From NCBI GenBank assembly GCA_003661945.1, contig QMXC01000061.1, forward strand, positions 1 through 7,016: a stretch of DNA of 7,016 nt, written 5' to 3'. The position numbers and the translations under genes were made by a program. Of this stretch, positions 1 through 5,821 are shown one piece after another (within the stretch, counting starts at the first letter, position 1; each line of letters starts with the position of its first letter). The notes beneath the pieces were generated by a model, which ran no database searches, was not told the origin of the DNA, and saw only the letters and a program-made list of their open reading frames with translations. Origin of the DNA: Candidatus Bathyarchaeota archaeon (GTDB lineage Archaea; Thermoproteota; Bathyarchaeia; Bathyarchaeales; UBA233).

Positions 1-124
1 AAACGGTTAGGTCTCCCGCGTGAAGTATAAGTTCAACGTCTCGGAAAGCTTCGAAAACTTTCAGCGGAATCTTCCTCGCTCTAGCTGGAATATGCGTGTC
101 GGAAATTAACCCTACCTTCTTCAG
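1..124 (-). CDS. Metallophosphoesterase, MJ0936/YfcE family (3' end outside window)
   Basis: This is the N-terminal 41 residues of a calcineurin-like metallophosphoesterase, a family of two-metal phosphodiesterases (MJ0936, YfcE). The visible peptide begins MKKVGLISDTHIPAR and continues to LILHAGDLTV. It holds the first two metal-binding motifs, D-x-H (Asp9, His11) and G-D (Gly37-Asp38); the later metal-binding histidines lie off the window. The frame has a TGA stop seven codons upstream of the first well-aligned residue. There is no ATG, GTG or TTG between that stop and the DTH motif, so the start appears to be CTG at 124-122. A GGAGG lies 7 nt upstream of it, and family members begin just before the same strand. 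It sits 22 bp behind the membrane-protein gene on the same strand and is probably co-transcribed. Cytoplasmic; the natural substrate is not predictable. Confidence 0.82.
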   Translation of the reverse strand, partial: MKKVGLISDTHIPARARKIPLKVFEAFRDVELILHAGDLTV

Positions 125-131
125 GGGGGTT

Positions 132-136
132 CCTCC
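132..136 (-). promoter_or_regulatory. Shine-Dalgarno site supporting a CTG start
   Basis: GGAGG on the minus strand, 7 nt before CTG 124-122. It is a strong match to the archaeal SD consensus at ideal spacing, and no standard start codon lies in the right place in that frame. It is the main evidence for the CTG start of the phosphoesterase. Confidence 0.7.
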
Positions 137-146
137 AATTCTTCAG

Positions 147-599
147 CTATGCGGCTTCGAGGCGTTTCTTGCGTTTTAGCGTGTAGATTCCGCCTAAGAT
201 TACCCCTAGAAGCGAGCCTAGAACCATGAGAAACAGTTGCCTCTTCACGTCTAGAAAGGCTAGTCCGAGCAAGCCGCCGATGTTCATCCCTAAAACCGTT
301 CCGAAGAGCAACCAGATAAACTTCTGGTTTTTCATCACTGCTGGAAGCCCGAAAATTGCGAGGCAGAAAACGGTAGCCCATAAAGCTCCGATGCTTCCGC
401 CAACAGCCAAAGAGTCGAGGCTTAACCCTTTAATCCAAGCGGCTGCAACTGCGCCTTCAACAGCGGCGTTCACCACGCATATAAGGGCTGAAACGAACGA
501 TGGACGTTTTAACCCTAGCACTATAATCGGAATTAGGCTTCCAAGAATAGCAAGCACTACGGGAAGCAGGGGAATAACATGAATAAACAGCGGATGCAT
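147..599 (-). CDS. Small multi-pass membrane protein, function unknown
   Basis: A 150-residue, very hydrophobic protein with about four or five predicted membrane segments: roughly residues 3-30, 33-56, 69-89, 92-116 and 123-141. The last two are glycine-rich (GTVLGMNIGGLLG and GSLLGVILGG), which favours tight helix packing. Positive residues cluster after segment 1, around residues 90-93 and 119-120, and at the C-terminus (LKRKKR), so the C-terminus is probably cytoplasmic. The N-terminal segment is not followed by an obvious cleavage site. I do not recognise the family. The start is ATG at 599 with no clear SD. A TATA-like element lies about 28 nt upstream, so the transcript may be leaderless. 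A metallophosphoesterase gene follows after 22 bp, but a shared function is only a guess. Opposite-strand ORFs over this stretch look like shadows. Confidence 0.78.
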   Translation of the reverse strand: MHPLFIHVIPLLPVVLAILGSLIPIIVLGLKRPSFVSALICVVNAAVEGAVAAAWIKGLSLDSLAVGGSIGALWATVFCLAIFGLPAVMKNQKFIWLLFGTVLGMNIGGLLGLAFLDVKRQLFLMVLGSLLGVILGGIYTLKRKKRLEAA

Positions 600-622
600 A
601 TCACTTAATATGTGAAGGGTAT

Positions 623-632
623 GCTTTTAAGC
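623..632 (-). promoter_or_regulatory. Candidate TATA box for the membrane-protein operon
   Basis: GCTTAAAAGC on the minus strand resembles an archaeal TATA box and is centred about 28 nt before ATG 599. This spacing would put the transcription start at or next to the ATG, giving a leaderless mRNA, consistent with the absence of an SD. It is itself a GCTT/AAGC palindrome. Inferred from spacing only. Confidence 0.4.
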
Positions 633-647
633 GTTCCACCAAAAATT

Positions 648-656
648 GCTTATAGA
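648..656 (+). promoter_or_regulatory. Candidate TATA box for the 695-3465 operon
   Basis: GCTTATAGA preceded by an A-rich stretch (AAAAATT) looks like an archaeal TATA box with its upstream element. Transcription would begin about 25 nt downstream near 677, leaving a short leader that still carries the SD at 681-690. Confidence 0.45.
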
Positions 657-680
657 AAAGGGGCGCTGGACAAACTTTAC

Positions 681-690
681 GAGGAGGAGA
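681..690 (+). promoter_or_regulatory. Shine-Dalgarno site fixing a TTG start
   Basis: GAGGAGGAGA; its GGAGG core ends 7 nt before TTG 695. It supports TTG as the genuine start of the Mth938-like gene. Confidence 0.75.
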
Positions 691-694
691 AGAC

Positions 695-1042
695 TTGATT
701 GAGTCTTACAGTTTCGGCGTGATCGTAATAGACGGAAAACGCTACACTTCCGACGTAATCGTGCTTCCAGAACGAGTTATAAGCGGCTGGTGGAGAAAGG
801 AAGGACACAGATTAGCGGTTGAAGACTTGAAAGAAGTTTTAGAGGTAGAGCCTAAACCCGAAGTTTTGGTGGTTGGAACCGGCTACTCGGGGCTCTTGAG
901 AGTACCTCGGGAAGTGGAGCAACACCTGAAAAGGGAAGGAATAGAGCTGGTTGCCCAGCCTACACGAGAAGCTTGTGAAACGTTCAACAGGCTTTTAAGC
1001 CAAGGAAAACGTGTAGCAGCAGCTCTTCACCTAACTTGTTGA
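695..1042 (+). CDS. Mth938-like domain protein (DUF498/NDUFAF3-like family)
   Basis: A 115-residue protein that matches the Mth938-like fold from end to end. It opens with a strand pair (residues 1-25, IESYSFGVIVIDGKRYTSDV). It then has W-W-R-K-E-G-H near residues 32-38 and the family core VLVVGTGYSGLLRVP around residues 58-72. It ends with TREACETFNRLLSQGKRVAAALH, equivalent to the conserved T-x-x-A-x-x-x-F/Y-N and G-x-x-V-A-A-A-L motifs. The length is normal for the family. Mitochondrial relatives assist complex I assembly; the role of stand-alone archaeal members is unknown and no catalytic residues are established. It starts at TTG with a strong SD and is the first gene of a plus-strand operon with an M20 peptidase 57 bp downstream. 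Cytoplasmic, with no signal peptide. Confidence 0.85.
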   Translation: MIESYSFGVIVIDGKRYTSDVIVLPERVISGWWRKEGHRLAVEDLKEVLEVEPKPEVLVVGTGYSGLLRVPREVEQHLKREGIELVAQPTREACETFNRLLSQGKRVAAALHLTC

Positions 1043-1083
1043 AAGGCTAGTAAAGCTTAAGCATTGAAGAAAACAATAGAAAA

Positions 1084-1090
1084 GGAGAGG
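1084..1090 (+). promoter_or_regulatory. Shine-Dalgarno site choosing the M20 start
   Basis: GGAGAGG ends 9 nt before TTG 1100. A longer reading from TTG 1064 would place this SD inside the gene and has no good SD of its own; ATG 1112 is too far downstream (21 nt). TTG 1100 is therefore preferred. Confidence 0.55.
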
Positions 1091-1099
1091 CTGAACACG

Positions 1100-2464
1100 T
1101 TGCCAGCTAAAATGCTCTACGAAGCAAAAGATGAGGTTGTTTCGCTTCTGCAGAAGCTAATTCGGTTTAACACGACGAATCCTCCGGGGAACGAGACTCA
1201 AGCAGCGGAATTTCTTAAAGAGACCCTTGAAAGCGAAGGGTTTGAATGCGAGTTTTTCGAGTCAGCTCCGGGCAGAGGAAGCGTCATCACGCGAATTAAG
1301 GGGAAAACGCGTAAGCCTAGGCTTCTGTTGCTGTCGCATCTCGATGTGGTAGCCGCCAACCCGGAAGAGTGGAGCGTAGACCCTTTTGCTGGAATAGTAA
1401 AGGACGGTTTTGTCTGGGGACGTGGAGCAATAGACATGAAATCCATGACCGCCGTCGAAGTCATGATAATGAAGCTGCTGAAAAGAAACGGCGTAAAACC
1501 CCGAGGCGACATAATCTTAGCGGCAACAGCCGACGAAGAAATGGGAGGCGAAGCAGGAGTCGGCTGGCTCGTAAAGAAGCACCCGGAGAAAATCCGAGCG
1601 GAATACGTAATCAACGAAGGCGGAGGCTTCACCATCCCCGTGAAGAACAGAAACCTTTACACGGTTCAAACCGCGGAGAAAGCCATAGTTTGGCTTAAAA
1701 TCCGAGCTAAGGGAACCCCGGGACACGGCTCCATACCCGGCGCGGCTGACAACGCAGTCATGCGCATGGCAAAAATAGTTCAGCTGTTAGGCAGCTACCG
1801 CTCAAAGATAAAGCTCGTGCCCACGGTGAAGCGAAACCTGGAAGAACTCGCCAAGGGAGGAGGAATCCAGCAGCGGTTTTTTACCAAGCTTCTGGCTAAT
1901 CCGATGCTGGCTGATAAGGTTCTCGACATGCTGGCGAAAAAGGAAAAGTCTCTTGCAGAGACCATAAGAGCCATGCTTAGAGCCACGATAGCGCCCACAA
2001 TTATCCATGGAGGCGTAAAGGAGAATATAATTCCCTCACGGTGCGAAGCGGTTTTCGACTGCCGAATCCTTCCGGGACAAACCAAAGACATGCTGCTAAA
2101 TGAGATAAAAGCCGTGTTGAAAAAGAACGGGGTTGAACTCGACAAGCTTGAGTTCGAGATTCTCCAGGAAAACACGCCTTCGGAGTCGCCTGTGGAAACC
2201 CCGCTCTACACGGCTATAGAGAAAACTTTGAGAGAGTTTGACCCTAACTGCGGGGTAACGCCGTTCATGATGACTGGAGGAACCGACTCCCGTTTCCTAC
2301 GGGAAATAGGGTGCGTATGCTACGGATTCATGCCTACGAAGCCAGACTTGCCCTTCAACGAATTTTTGAAGATGGCGCATGGAATAGACGAACGCATATC
2401 CATCCAAAACCTCGTGTTCAGCCTAAGCGTGCTCTACAGGCTCGTGGAGAACTTCATGACTTGA
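1100..2464 (+). CDS. M20 family metallopeptidase (ArgE/DapE/CPS1-like)
   Basis: A 454-residue zinc-dependent hydrolase of the M20 family, which cleaves amide bonds of peptides or N-acylated amino acids in the cytoplasm. Numbering from TTG 1100, the two-metal site is complete: His80 in SHLDVV with Asp82, bridging Asp112 in GRGAIDMKS, catalytic Glu146 and metal Glu147 in ADEEMGG, acidic Glu173 in NEGGG, and His427 in MAHGIDE. The dimerisation domain carries His209 in GTPGHGSIPG and a long helical insert near residues 230-300. The insert and the wording around HLDVV resemble carboxypeptidase S/PM20D1 more than short DapE proteins. The substrate cannot be set from sequence. An upstream in-frame TTG at 1064 gives 466 residues but lacks an SD, while 1100 has GGAGAGG. 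The next gene begins on its stop codon, so the two are probably translationally coupled. Confidence 0.93.
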   Translation: MPAKMLYEAKDEVVSLLQKLIRFNTTNPPGNETQAAEFLKETLESEGFECEFFESAPGRGSVITRIKGKTRKPRLLLLSHLDVVAANPEEWSVDPFAGIVKDGFVWGRGAIDMKSMTAVEVMIMKLLKRNGVKPRGDIILAATADEEMGGEAGVGWLVKKHPEKIRAEYVINEGGGFTIPVKNRNLYTVQTAEKAIVWLKIRAKGTPGHGSIPGAADNAVMRMAKIVQLLGSYRSKIKLVPTVKRNLEELAKGGGIQQRFFTKLLANPMLADKVLDMLAKKEKSLAETIRAMLRATIAPTIIHGGVKENIIPSRCEAVFDCRILPGQTKDMLLNEIKAVLKKNGVELDKLEFEILQENTPSESPVETPLYTAIEKTLREFDPNCGVTPFMMTGGTDSRFLREIGCVCYGFMPTKPDLPFNEFLKMAHGIDERISIQNLVFSLSVLYRLVENFMT

Positions 2465-3465
2465 AACTCGAAAAACGCCTAAAACTCCACATGAAAAACG
2501 CGGAAAAAGTTTTCGCCGAAGCCTCAAATTTTCTAGTTCGATGTCAAATAATCGAACCCTACGTCGAGAAAGGCACGCTCTACGGATGCGTCTGCCCATG
2601 GGAAATCGTCCAGTCAGCAGAAGAAAACGCTTTACCCATACTGGAGGATTTCCACGACACCCTAGAAGCCATATGGGTTTGGACACACTACGCGAAAATA
2701 TCTGGAAGAGAAGAGTATAAACCACATATAGAATGGGCTTGGAACTACACGGCGAAAAACTGGAAACGCTTCATAAGCCAAAAACCATTACACGCAGACA
2801 AGTGCCTATACGACTGCGCCCACCTGCTCAACGCCGGAACCTTCTACGAAAAAGTCTTCCATGACGAGAAAATGAGACAGCTCATAGAGACCGCTGGAAA
2901 CCACATTGCAGATCACCTTTCAAGATTCCCGTCGCCTGAACCCAGAGAATACTCTGACCCGTTCTGGATGACCACATGCCTAGCCTACGCAGCAAAACAT
3001 GTTAAAAAACCGAAATGGCGGGAAACAGCCAAAAAATACCTCAAAAACCAAATTTTGGGAAAAGAGAAGCCTTTTTCCAGCATAGAATCGGAGCCGAGGC
3101 ACAGAGGACCCGGAGGACACGACTTCTTTTCGAAAAACGCTAACAAAGCCCTAGCACTCATGGAAAGTTTCCCTTCAGAACTCCGTGTGAAGCAGATGCT
3201 CGTGGAAAACTTTTTGCCAACTACGCCTAAAGGCTTCATAACCCGCCACGCAGATGAAAACGCTTTTAACGCCCACGTAGCTACAGCCTTAGGGAAAGCC
3301 TACAAACTCACGGGGGAAGCGAAGTTTTTGGAAAGGTATTTCGCTGTTTTAGATGAGCTTGATGGAAGAATGCGGGGTGGAGGGATTAAGCGTAGCCCAG
3401 AGTTTCCGCTTCGGGAATCATGGGCGACGTATTTCTACGTTAATGCTTACGCTTCGGTTCTATAG
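2461..3465 (+). CDS. Uncharacterised helical protein, possibly alpha/alpha-toroid
   Basis: A 334-residue soluble protein I cannot assign to a named family. It is almost all amphipathic helices rich in Trp, Tyr and His. Examples are EDFHDTLEAIWVWTHYAK (62-79) followed by EWAWNYTAKNW (91-101), and the closing FLERYFAVLDELDGRM and WATYFYVNAY. This pairing resembles six-hairpin (alpha/alpha) toroid proteins such as some glycosidases, but I see no diagnostic catalytic motif. Cysteines cluster at 28, 43 and 45 (GCVCPW) and 115 and 119 (KCLYDCAH), which could bind metal or form disulfides. The chosen start is TTG 2461, giving a 4-bp TTGA overlap with the M20 stop and a TGGAG 11 nt upstream; ATG 2491 (324 aa) is the alternative. 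The frame is open back to 2311, but that part is Arg-rich and lies wholly inside the M20 gene, so it was rejected. The 3' end overlaps the convergent MFS gene. Confidence 0.75.
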   Translation: MKLEKRLKLHMKNAEKVFAEASNFLVRCQIIEPYVEKGTLYGCVCPWEIVQSAEENALPILEDFHDTLEAIWVWTHYAKISGREEYKPHIEWAWNYTAKNWKRFISQKPLHADKCLYDCAHLLNAGTFYEKVFHDEKMRQLIETAGNHIADHLSRFPSPEPREYSDPFWMTTCLAYAAKHVKKPKWRETAKKYLKNQILGKEKPFSSIESEPRHRGPGGHDFFSKNANKALALMESFPSELRVKQMLVENFLPTTPKGFITRHADENAFNAHVATALGKAYKLTGEAKFLERYFAVLDELDGRMRGGGIKRSPEFPLRESWATYFYVNAYASVL

Positions 3466-4649
3466 GGTTTTCTCAAGAGAAGCAAGCTCAAGCCGGCTAT
3501 GGCGATTATGGTTGTGGTTATGCTGTAGGTGGCTGCTGCCATTATACCCACGGTGTCCCATAACGCGCCGACCACGATGTTGGCTACTAGGAAACATGAG
3601 CCGGCCGTGAGGTAGTATAAGCCGTAGGCTGTACCCCGAAGTTCTTTAGGCGCGTATTTCGGAATCAACGCCCTTTGAACCGTTTCTACGATGCCCATGT
3701 AGACTCCGTACACAACTGCGACCAAGAAGGCACACCACTGCGAATTAGAAGCCCATAATAGGAAAGCTGAAACAGCGAACACGGCGTAGCCGACGATCAA
3801 CACCTTTTCTTTCCCTATCTTGTCAGAAAGCACGCCGGAAGGAATAGCAACAGCCGTGTGAGAAACGTTAATTACCGCATAAACAATCGGGATAAGCGCT
3901 ACGTGAACGTTTAGTTCTTCGGCTTTTGCGAGAACAAAAGAGAAGTTGAAAGCGCCTAAGGAGAACACGGCAACGGCTAGTAAGAGCCATGGAAAATTGC
4001 CGCTGAAAACTCTTCGAACATCGCCTAACAGCCGAGCTTTTCGAGACGCGCCTTCCCTTTCCTTAACTAGAAAAACAAGAATAGCGAGGGCGATAGAGCC
4101 CGGGATAAATGATACCCAGAAAACGTCGCGTGCCGTAAAAGCGAAGAACAACATCAGAGCAGAAGCAATCAGTGGTCCGATTATGGCGCCAAGCTGGTCT
4201 AGGGTTCGGTGAAGACCGAAAGCGACGCCCATACGTTTCTCTGCTACTGACTCGCTTAGCAAGGCGTCTCTAGGCGAAGTTCGCACTCCTTTTCCAACAC
4301 GGTCGCTTATCCTTATAGCTAGGACTTCAATCCACGTGTGCGCCACGGCGAAAAGAGGCTTAACAGCCGTGGAGAGGGCATAACCGATAAAAACGAGAGG
4401 TTTTCTACGTCTGAAACGGTCGGATATTACTCCGGAGACCATGCGTAGAACATAGCTTAAGGATTCAGCTAAACCCTCTACTACGCCTAAAACGGCTCTA
4501 GAAGCACCTATTTCGACGAGGAGAAACGCTGGTAGAAGGCTGAAAACCATTTCGCTTGAAACGTCGGTGAAGAAGCTTACAAATCCTAGGGCGAAAACGT
4601 TTCTCATGCTGCTTTTCGAAGCTTCCGCGTTTTTCTCTCGAGCCGCCAA
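3447..4649 (-). CDS. MFS transporter, permease of unknown substrate
   Basis: A 400-residue integral membrane protein of the major facilitator superfamily, about 12 helices in two halves. Motif A follows helix 2 (GVISDRFRRRK, residues 73-83) and is repeated in the second half (GVLSDKIGKEK, 272-282). Between them, DRVGKGVRTSPRDAL (116-130) is a signature of one widespread prokaryotic MFS branch often annotated as drug or multidrug efflux. A central charged loop (KEREGASRKAR, about 196-206) joins the halves. Substrate and direction of transport are not predictable. The start is probably TTG 4649 with a weak AAGGGA 5 nt before the spacer; ATG 4607 would trim 14 polar residues and lose nothing in the membrane. 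It lies 28 bp after the OB-fold gene on the same strand and may be co-transcribed with it. The last 19 bp overlap the convergent operon. Confidence 0.92.
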   Translation of the reverse strand: MAAREKNAEASKSSMRNVFALGFVSFFTDVSSEMVFSLLPAFLLVEIGASRAVLGVVEGLAESLSYVLRMVSGVISDRFRRRKPLVFIGYALSTAVKPLFAVAHTWIEVLAIRISDRVGKGVRTSPRDALLSESVAEKRMGVAFGLHRTLDQLGAIIGPLIASALMLFFAFTARDVFWVSFIPGSIALAILVFLVKEREGASRKARLLGDVRRVFSGNFPWLLLAVAVFSLGAFNFSFVLAKAEELNVHVALIPIVYAVINVSHTAVAIPSGVLSDKIGKEKVLIVGYAVFAVSAFLLWASNSQWCAFLVAVVYGVYMGIVETVQRALIPKYAPKELRGTAYGLYYLTAGSCFLVANIVVGALWDTVGIMAAATYSITTTIIAIAGLSLLLLRKPYRTEA

Positions 4650-4677
4650 GACTATCCCTTGGCAACACGATATTTGG

Positions 4678-5349
4678 TTAAACGTTTATTACGTTTATGC
4701 TTCCGTTTCTAGCTATTTTCAGCTGCCGAGTTCCACGGAAAACTATCACGTCAGCCTTCTCGACGTGTATGAAATCGCCTACTGAAACCTCGTTTATCTG
4801 ACGGTTCCAGAGAGGCAACTGTATGTTTCCAGTTTCATCCGCAACCAAGGCGTTAGCGATGGTTGCGTAAAAACCGAAACGAGTAGCAACCATTCTCGGA
4901 GGAGAAATTTCCAAAACTTTGGCGCGGATGTTTACCCGTTTCATTCCCACATGCAAATCTTTTATCTGCATTTCGCCGTGTCGGTCTCTTATCTCCTCGG
5001 CGCGTTGACGCTTCTTTTTGGCAAACTTCGCTCTCGCCGTGAACCTTTGAAGAGGATTCGCTTCTAAAAGAGATTTAACAGACAAACGGAACTGGGTAAC
5101 CACCTTGCTCTCCGTAGTTATAAGGAAAATAGCGTAATGCTTGGTAGCTTTCCTACACTCAAACGTTAGATGCTTATAGGTTGACTCTCCGCCGCGCCAG
5201 GCTTCCACTATCTTGTCGAAGAAAACATTGGGTTCGACGCCATACTTCAAGGAAATTTCCGTGAGATACTCCAAAGTTCGATATTCAAGCCTAGGTGAAC
5301 GCTTGTATGAACGCCGTTTAACACGGCTCGTCAAGGTTCGAACTCGCAT
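4678..5349 (-). CDS. OB-fold nucleic-acid-binding protein with novel N-terminal part
   Basis: A 223-residue basic protein in two parts. The C-terminal part (about 127-223) reads as an RPA/SSB-like OB fold. It starts IKDLHVGMKRVNIRAKVLEI, has the A-x-V-A-D-E-T-G-x-I-x-L-x-L-W-N core typical of archaeal single-strand DNA-binding OB domains, then VSVGDFIHVEKADVIVFRG and LKIARNG. The N-terminal part (1-100) starts with an Arg/Lys tail (RVRTLTSRVKRRSYKRSPR) and has a mixed alpha/beta stretch I do not recognise. A very basic linker (about 102-125) joins them. It probably binds single-stranded DNA or RNA; which is unknown. The start is set at ATG 5349 because GGAG (5361-5358) sits 8 nt upstream; an in-frame TTG at 5370 has no SD. 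The MFS gene follows after 28 bp, and the TRAM gene lies upstream with 111 bp between. Confidence 0.83.
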   Translation of the reverse strand: MRVRTLTSRVKRRSYKRSPRLEYRTLEYLTEISLKYGVEPNVFFDKIVEAWRGGESTYKHLTFECRKATKHYAIFLITTESKVVTQFRLSVKSLLEANPLQRFTARAKFAKKKRQRAEEIRDRHGEMQIKDLHVGMKRVNIRAKVLEISPPRMVATRFGFYATIANALVADETGNIQLPLWNRQINEVSVGDFIHVEKADVIVFRGTRQLKIARNGSINVINV

Positions 5350-5357
5350 ACTCAATT

Positions 5358-5361
5358 CTCC
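5358..5361 (-). promoter_or_regulatory. Shine-Dalgarno site choosing ATG 5349
   Basis: GGAG on the minus strand, 8 nt before ATG 5349. It lies inside the longer reading from TTG 5370, which has no SD, and so decides for the shorter form. Confidence 0.55.
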
Positions 5362-5381
5362 ATCAAACAATGCTTAATCAG

Positions 5382-5408
5382 CAATTTTCCCTGTTGAATT
5401 CAAAATTG
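5382..5408. repeat. Inverted repeat with nested EcoRI-type palindrome
   Basis: CAATTTT (5382-5388) and AAAATTG (5402-5408) form a perfect 7-bp inverted repeat around a 13-nt spacer. A second perfect 10-bp palindrome, TTGAATTCAA (5394-5403), overlaps the right arm, so only one could form at a time. It lies in the leader of the OB-fold gene, about 35-60 nt before its start. It could be an operator or simply AT-rich leader sequence. Confidence 0.35.
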
Positions 5409-5416
5409 GGATGGTT

Positions 5417-5437
5417 GAGACGCCGTTTAAGCGTCTC
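5417..5437. repeat. Hairpin between TRAM and OB-fold genes
   Basis: GAGACGC (5417-5423) and GCGTCTC (5431-5437) form a perfect 7-bp GC-rich stem with a 7-nt loop (CGTTTAA). It lies 24 bp after the TRAM stop. It could help end or stabilise the 3' end of the TRAM mRNA. No strong U-tract follows on the minus strand, only CAATTTTG, so a terminator call would be weak. The loop sequence CTTAAACG on the minus strand could instead be a TATA-like element for the OB-fold gene. Confidence 0.5.
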
Positions 5438-5460
5438 TGAATGAAACGGTTTTGGACGGT

Positions 5461-5706
5461 TTACACTATCTCCGCGGTTGCAAATCTTCGTCCAACACGT
5501 GTAATCTTAAACTTCACGTGATCGCCCGGTTTCGCTCCGGAAACGAAGATGACGAATCCTTGTATCTTTGCTACGCCTGCGTCGCCTCGGTGGCTCATTT
5601 CGATGATGTCAGCTTCGTATTCTTTTCCGACTTCAACGGGCGCTTTAGGGCGGAAACTGTATGATCGGAAACCTGATTTACCGCCGCGATTTCCACTATA
5701 GCTCAA
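5461..5706 (-). CDS. Stand-alone TRAM-domain RNA-binding protein
   Basis: An 81-residue protein made of a flexible Gly/Ser/Arg/Tyr-rich tail (residues 1-20) and one TRAM domain (about 22-81). The domain shows VEVGKEYEADIIEMSHRGDAG, then VAKIQGFVIFVSGAKPGD and VKFKITRVGRRFATAEIV, which is the usual five-strand beta barrel. Single-domain TRAM proteins are common in archaea. They bind RNA, and some have been described as RNA chaperones. Cytoplasmic. The start is TTG 5706 with GGAGGTGA 7 nt upstream, one of the best SD matches in the window, suggesting efficient translation. Its leader carries two alternative hairpins. It is divergent from Alba across a 200-bp region and lies upstream of the OB-fold gene. 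Confidence 0.93.
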   Translation of the reverse strand: MSYSGNRGGKSGFRSYSFRPKAPVEVGKEYEADIIEMSHRGDAGVAKIQGFVIFVSGAKPGDHVKFKITRVGRRFATAEIV

Positions 5707-5713
5707 TCTCTCT

Positions 5714-5721
5714 TCACCTCC
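5714..5721 (-). promoter_or_regulatory. Full-length Shine-Dalgarno site for the TRAM gene
   Basis: GGAGGTGA on the minus strand, 7 nt before TTG 5706. It is an 8-base match to the archaeal anti-SD and confirms the non-ATG start. Confidence 0.8.
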
Positions 5722-5742
5722 ACACTGTAAGCCAGAACCAGA

Positions 5743-5783
5743 CTAGAGAAAGGCAGAACCAAAGGTTCCTTTCCCGGCTCTAG
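5743..5783 (-). promoter_or_regulatory. Large imperfect hairpin in TRAM leader
   Basis: Three nested stems are visible: outer CTAGAG (5743-5748) with CTCTAG (5778-5783), middle AAAGG (5749-5753) with CCTTT (5768-5772), and inner AACC (5757-5760) with GGTT (5764-5767) around an AAA loop. A 3-nt bulge (5754-5756) and a 5-nt bulge (5773-5777) interrupt it. It would lie about 37-77 nt before the TRAM start in the minus-strand mRNA. Its right arm overlaps a second hairpin. Confidence 0.5.
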
Positions 5784-5796
5784 AACTTTGTTCTAG
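5780..5796 (-). promoter_or_regulatory. Second, competing hairpin in TRAM leader
   Basis: CTAGAAC (5780-5786) and GTTCTAG (5790-5796) form a perfect 7-bp stem with a 3-nt loop. It shares 5780-5783 with the right outer arm of the neighbouring hairpin, so the two are mutually exclusive in RNA. As DNA it is also a dyad that could bind a dimeric regulator. Confidence 0.5.
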
Positions 5797-5821
5797 CCTT
5801 GCCTCTCTATGGTGAAGGGGG

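Noticed and set aside
226..582. Plus-strand reading frame opposite the membrane protein
   Set aside because: Low-complexity polar translation with no domain, no SD, and wholly antisense to a convincing membrane protein.
1064..1099. Longer M20 start at TTG 1064
   Set aside because: No SD at suitable distance, while GGAGAGG at 1084-1090 lies inside this extension and fits TTG 1100. It cannot be fully excluded.
1198..1635. Minus-strand frame across the M20 gene
   Set aside because: Ser/Pro-rich shadow of a gene with a complete active site on the other strand.
2311..2460. 50-codon upstream extension of the helical protein
   Set aside because: Lies entirely inside the M20 coding region, is Arg/His-rich and shadow-like, and TTG 2461 offers a TTGA overlap typical of coupled genes.
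5417..5437. Intrinsic terminator for the TRAM gene
   Set aside because: Stem is good but no real U-tract follows on the minus strand, so it was recorded as a hairpin only.
5452..5664. Plus-strand frame antisense to the TRAM gene
   Set aside because: No SD or domain; the opposite strand has a clear TRAM domain and a full SD.
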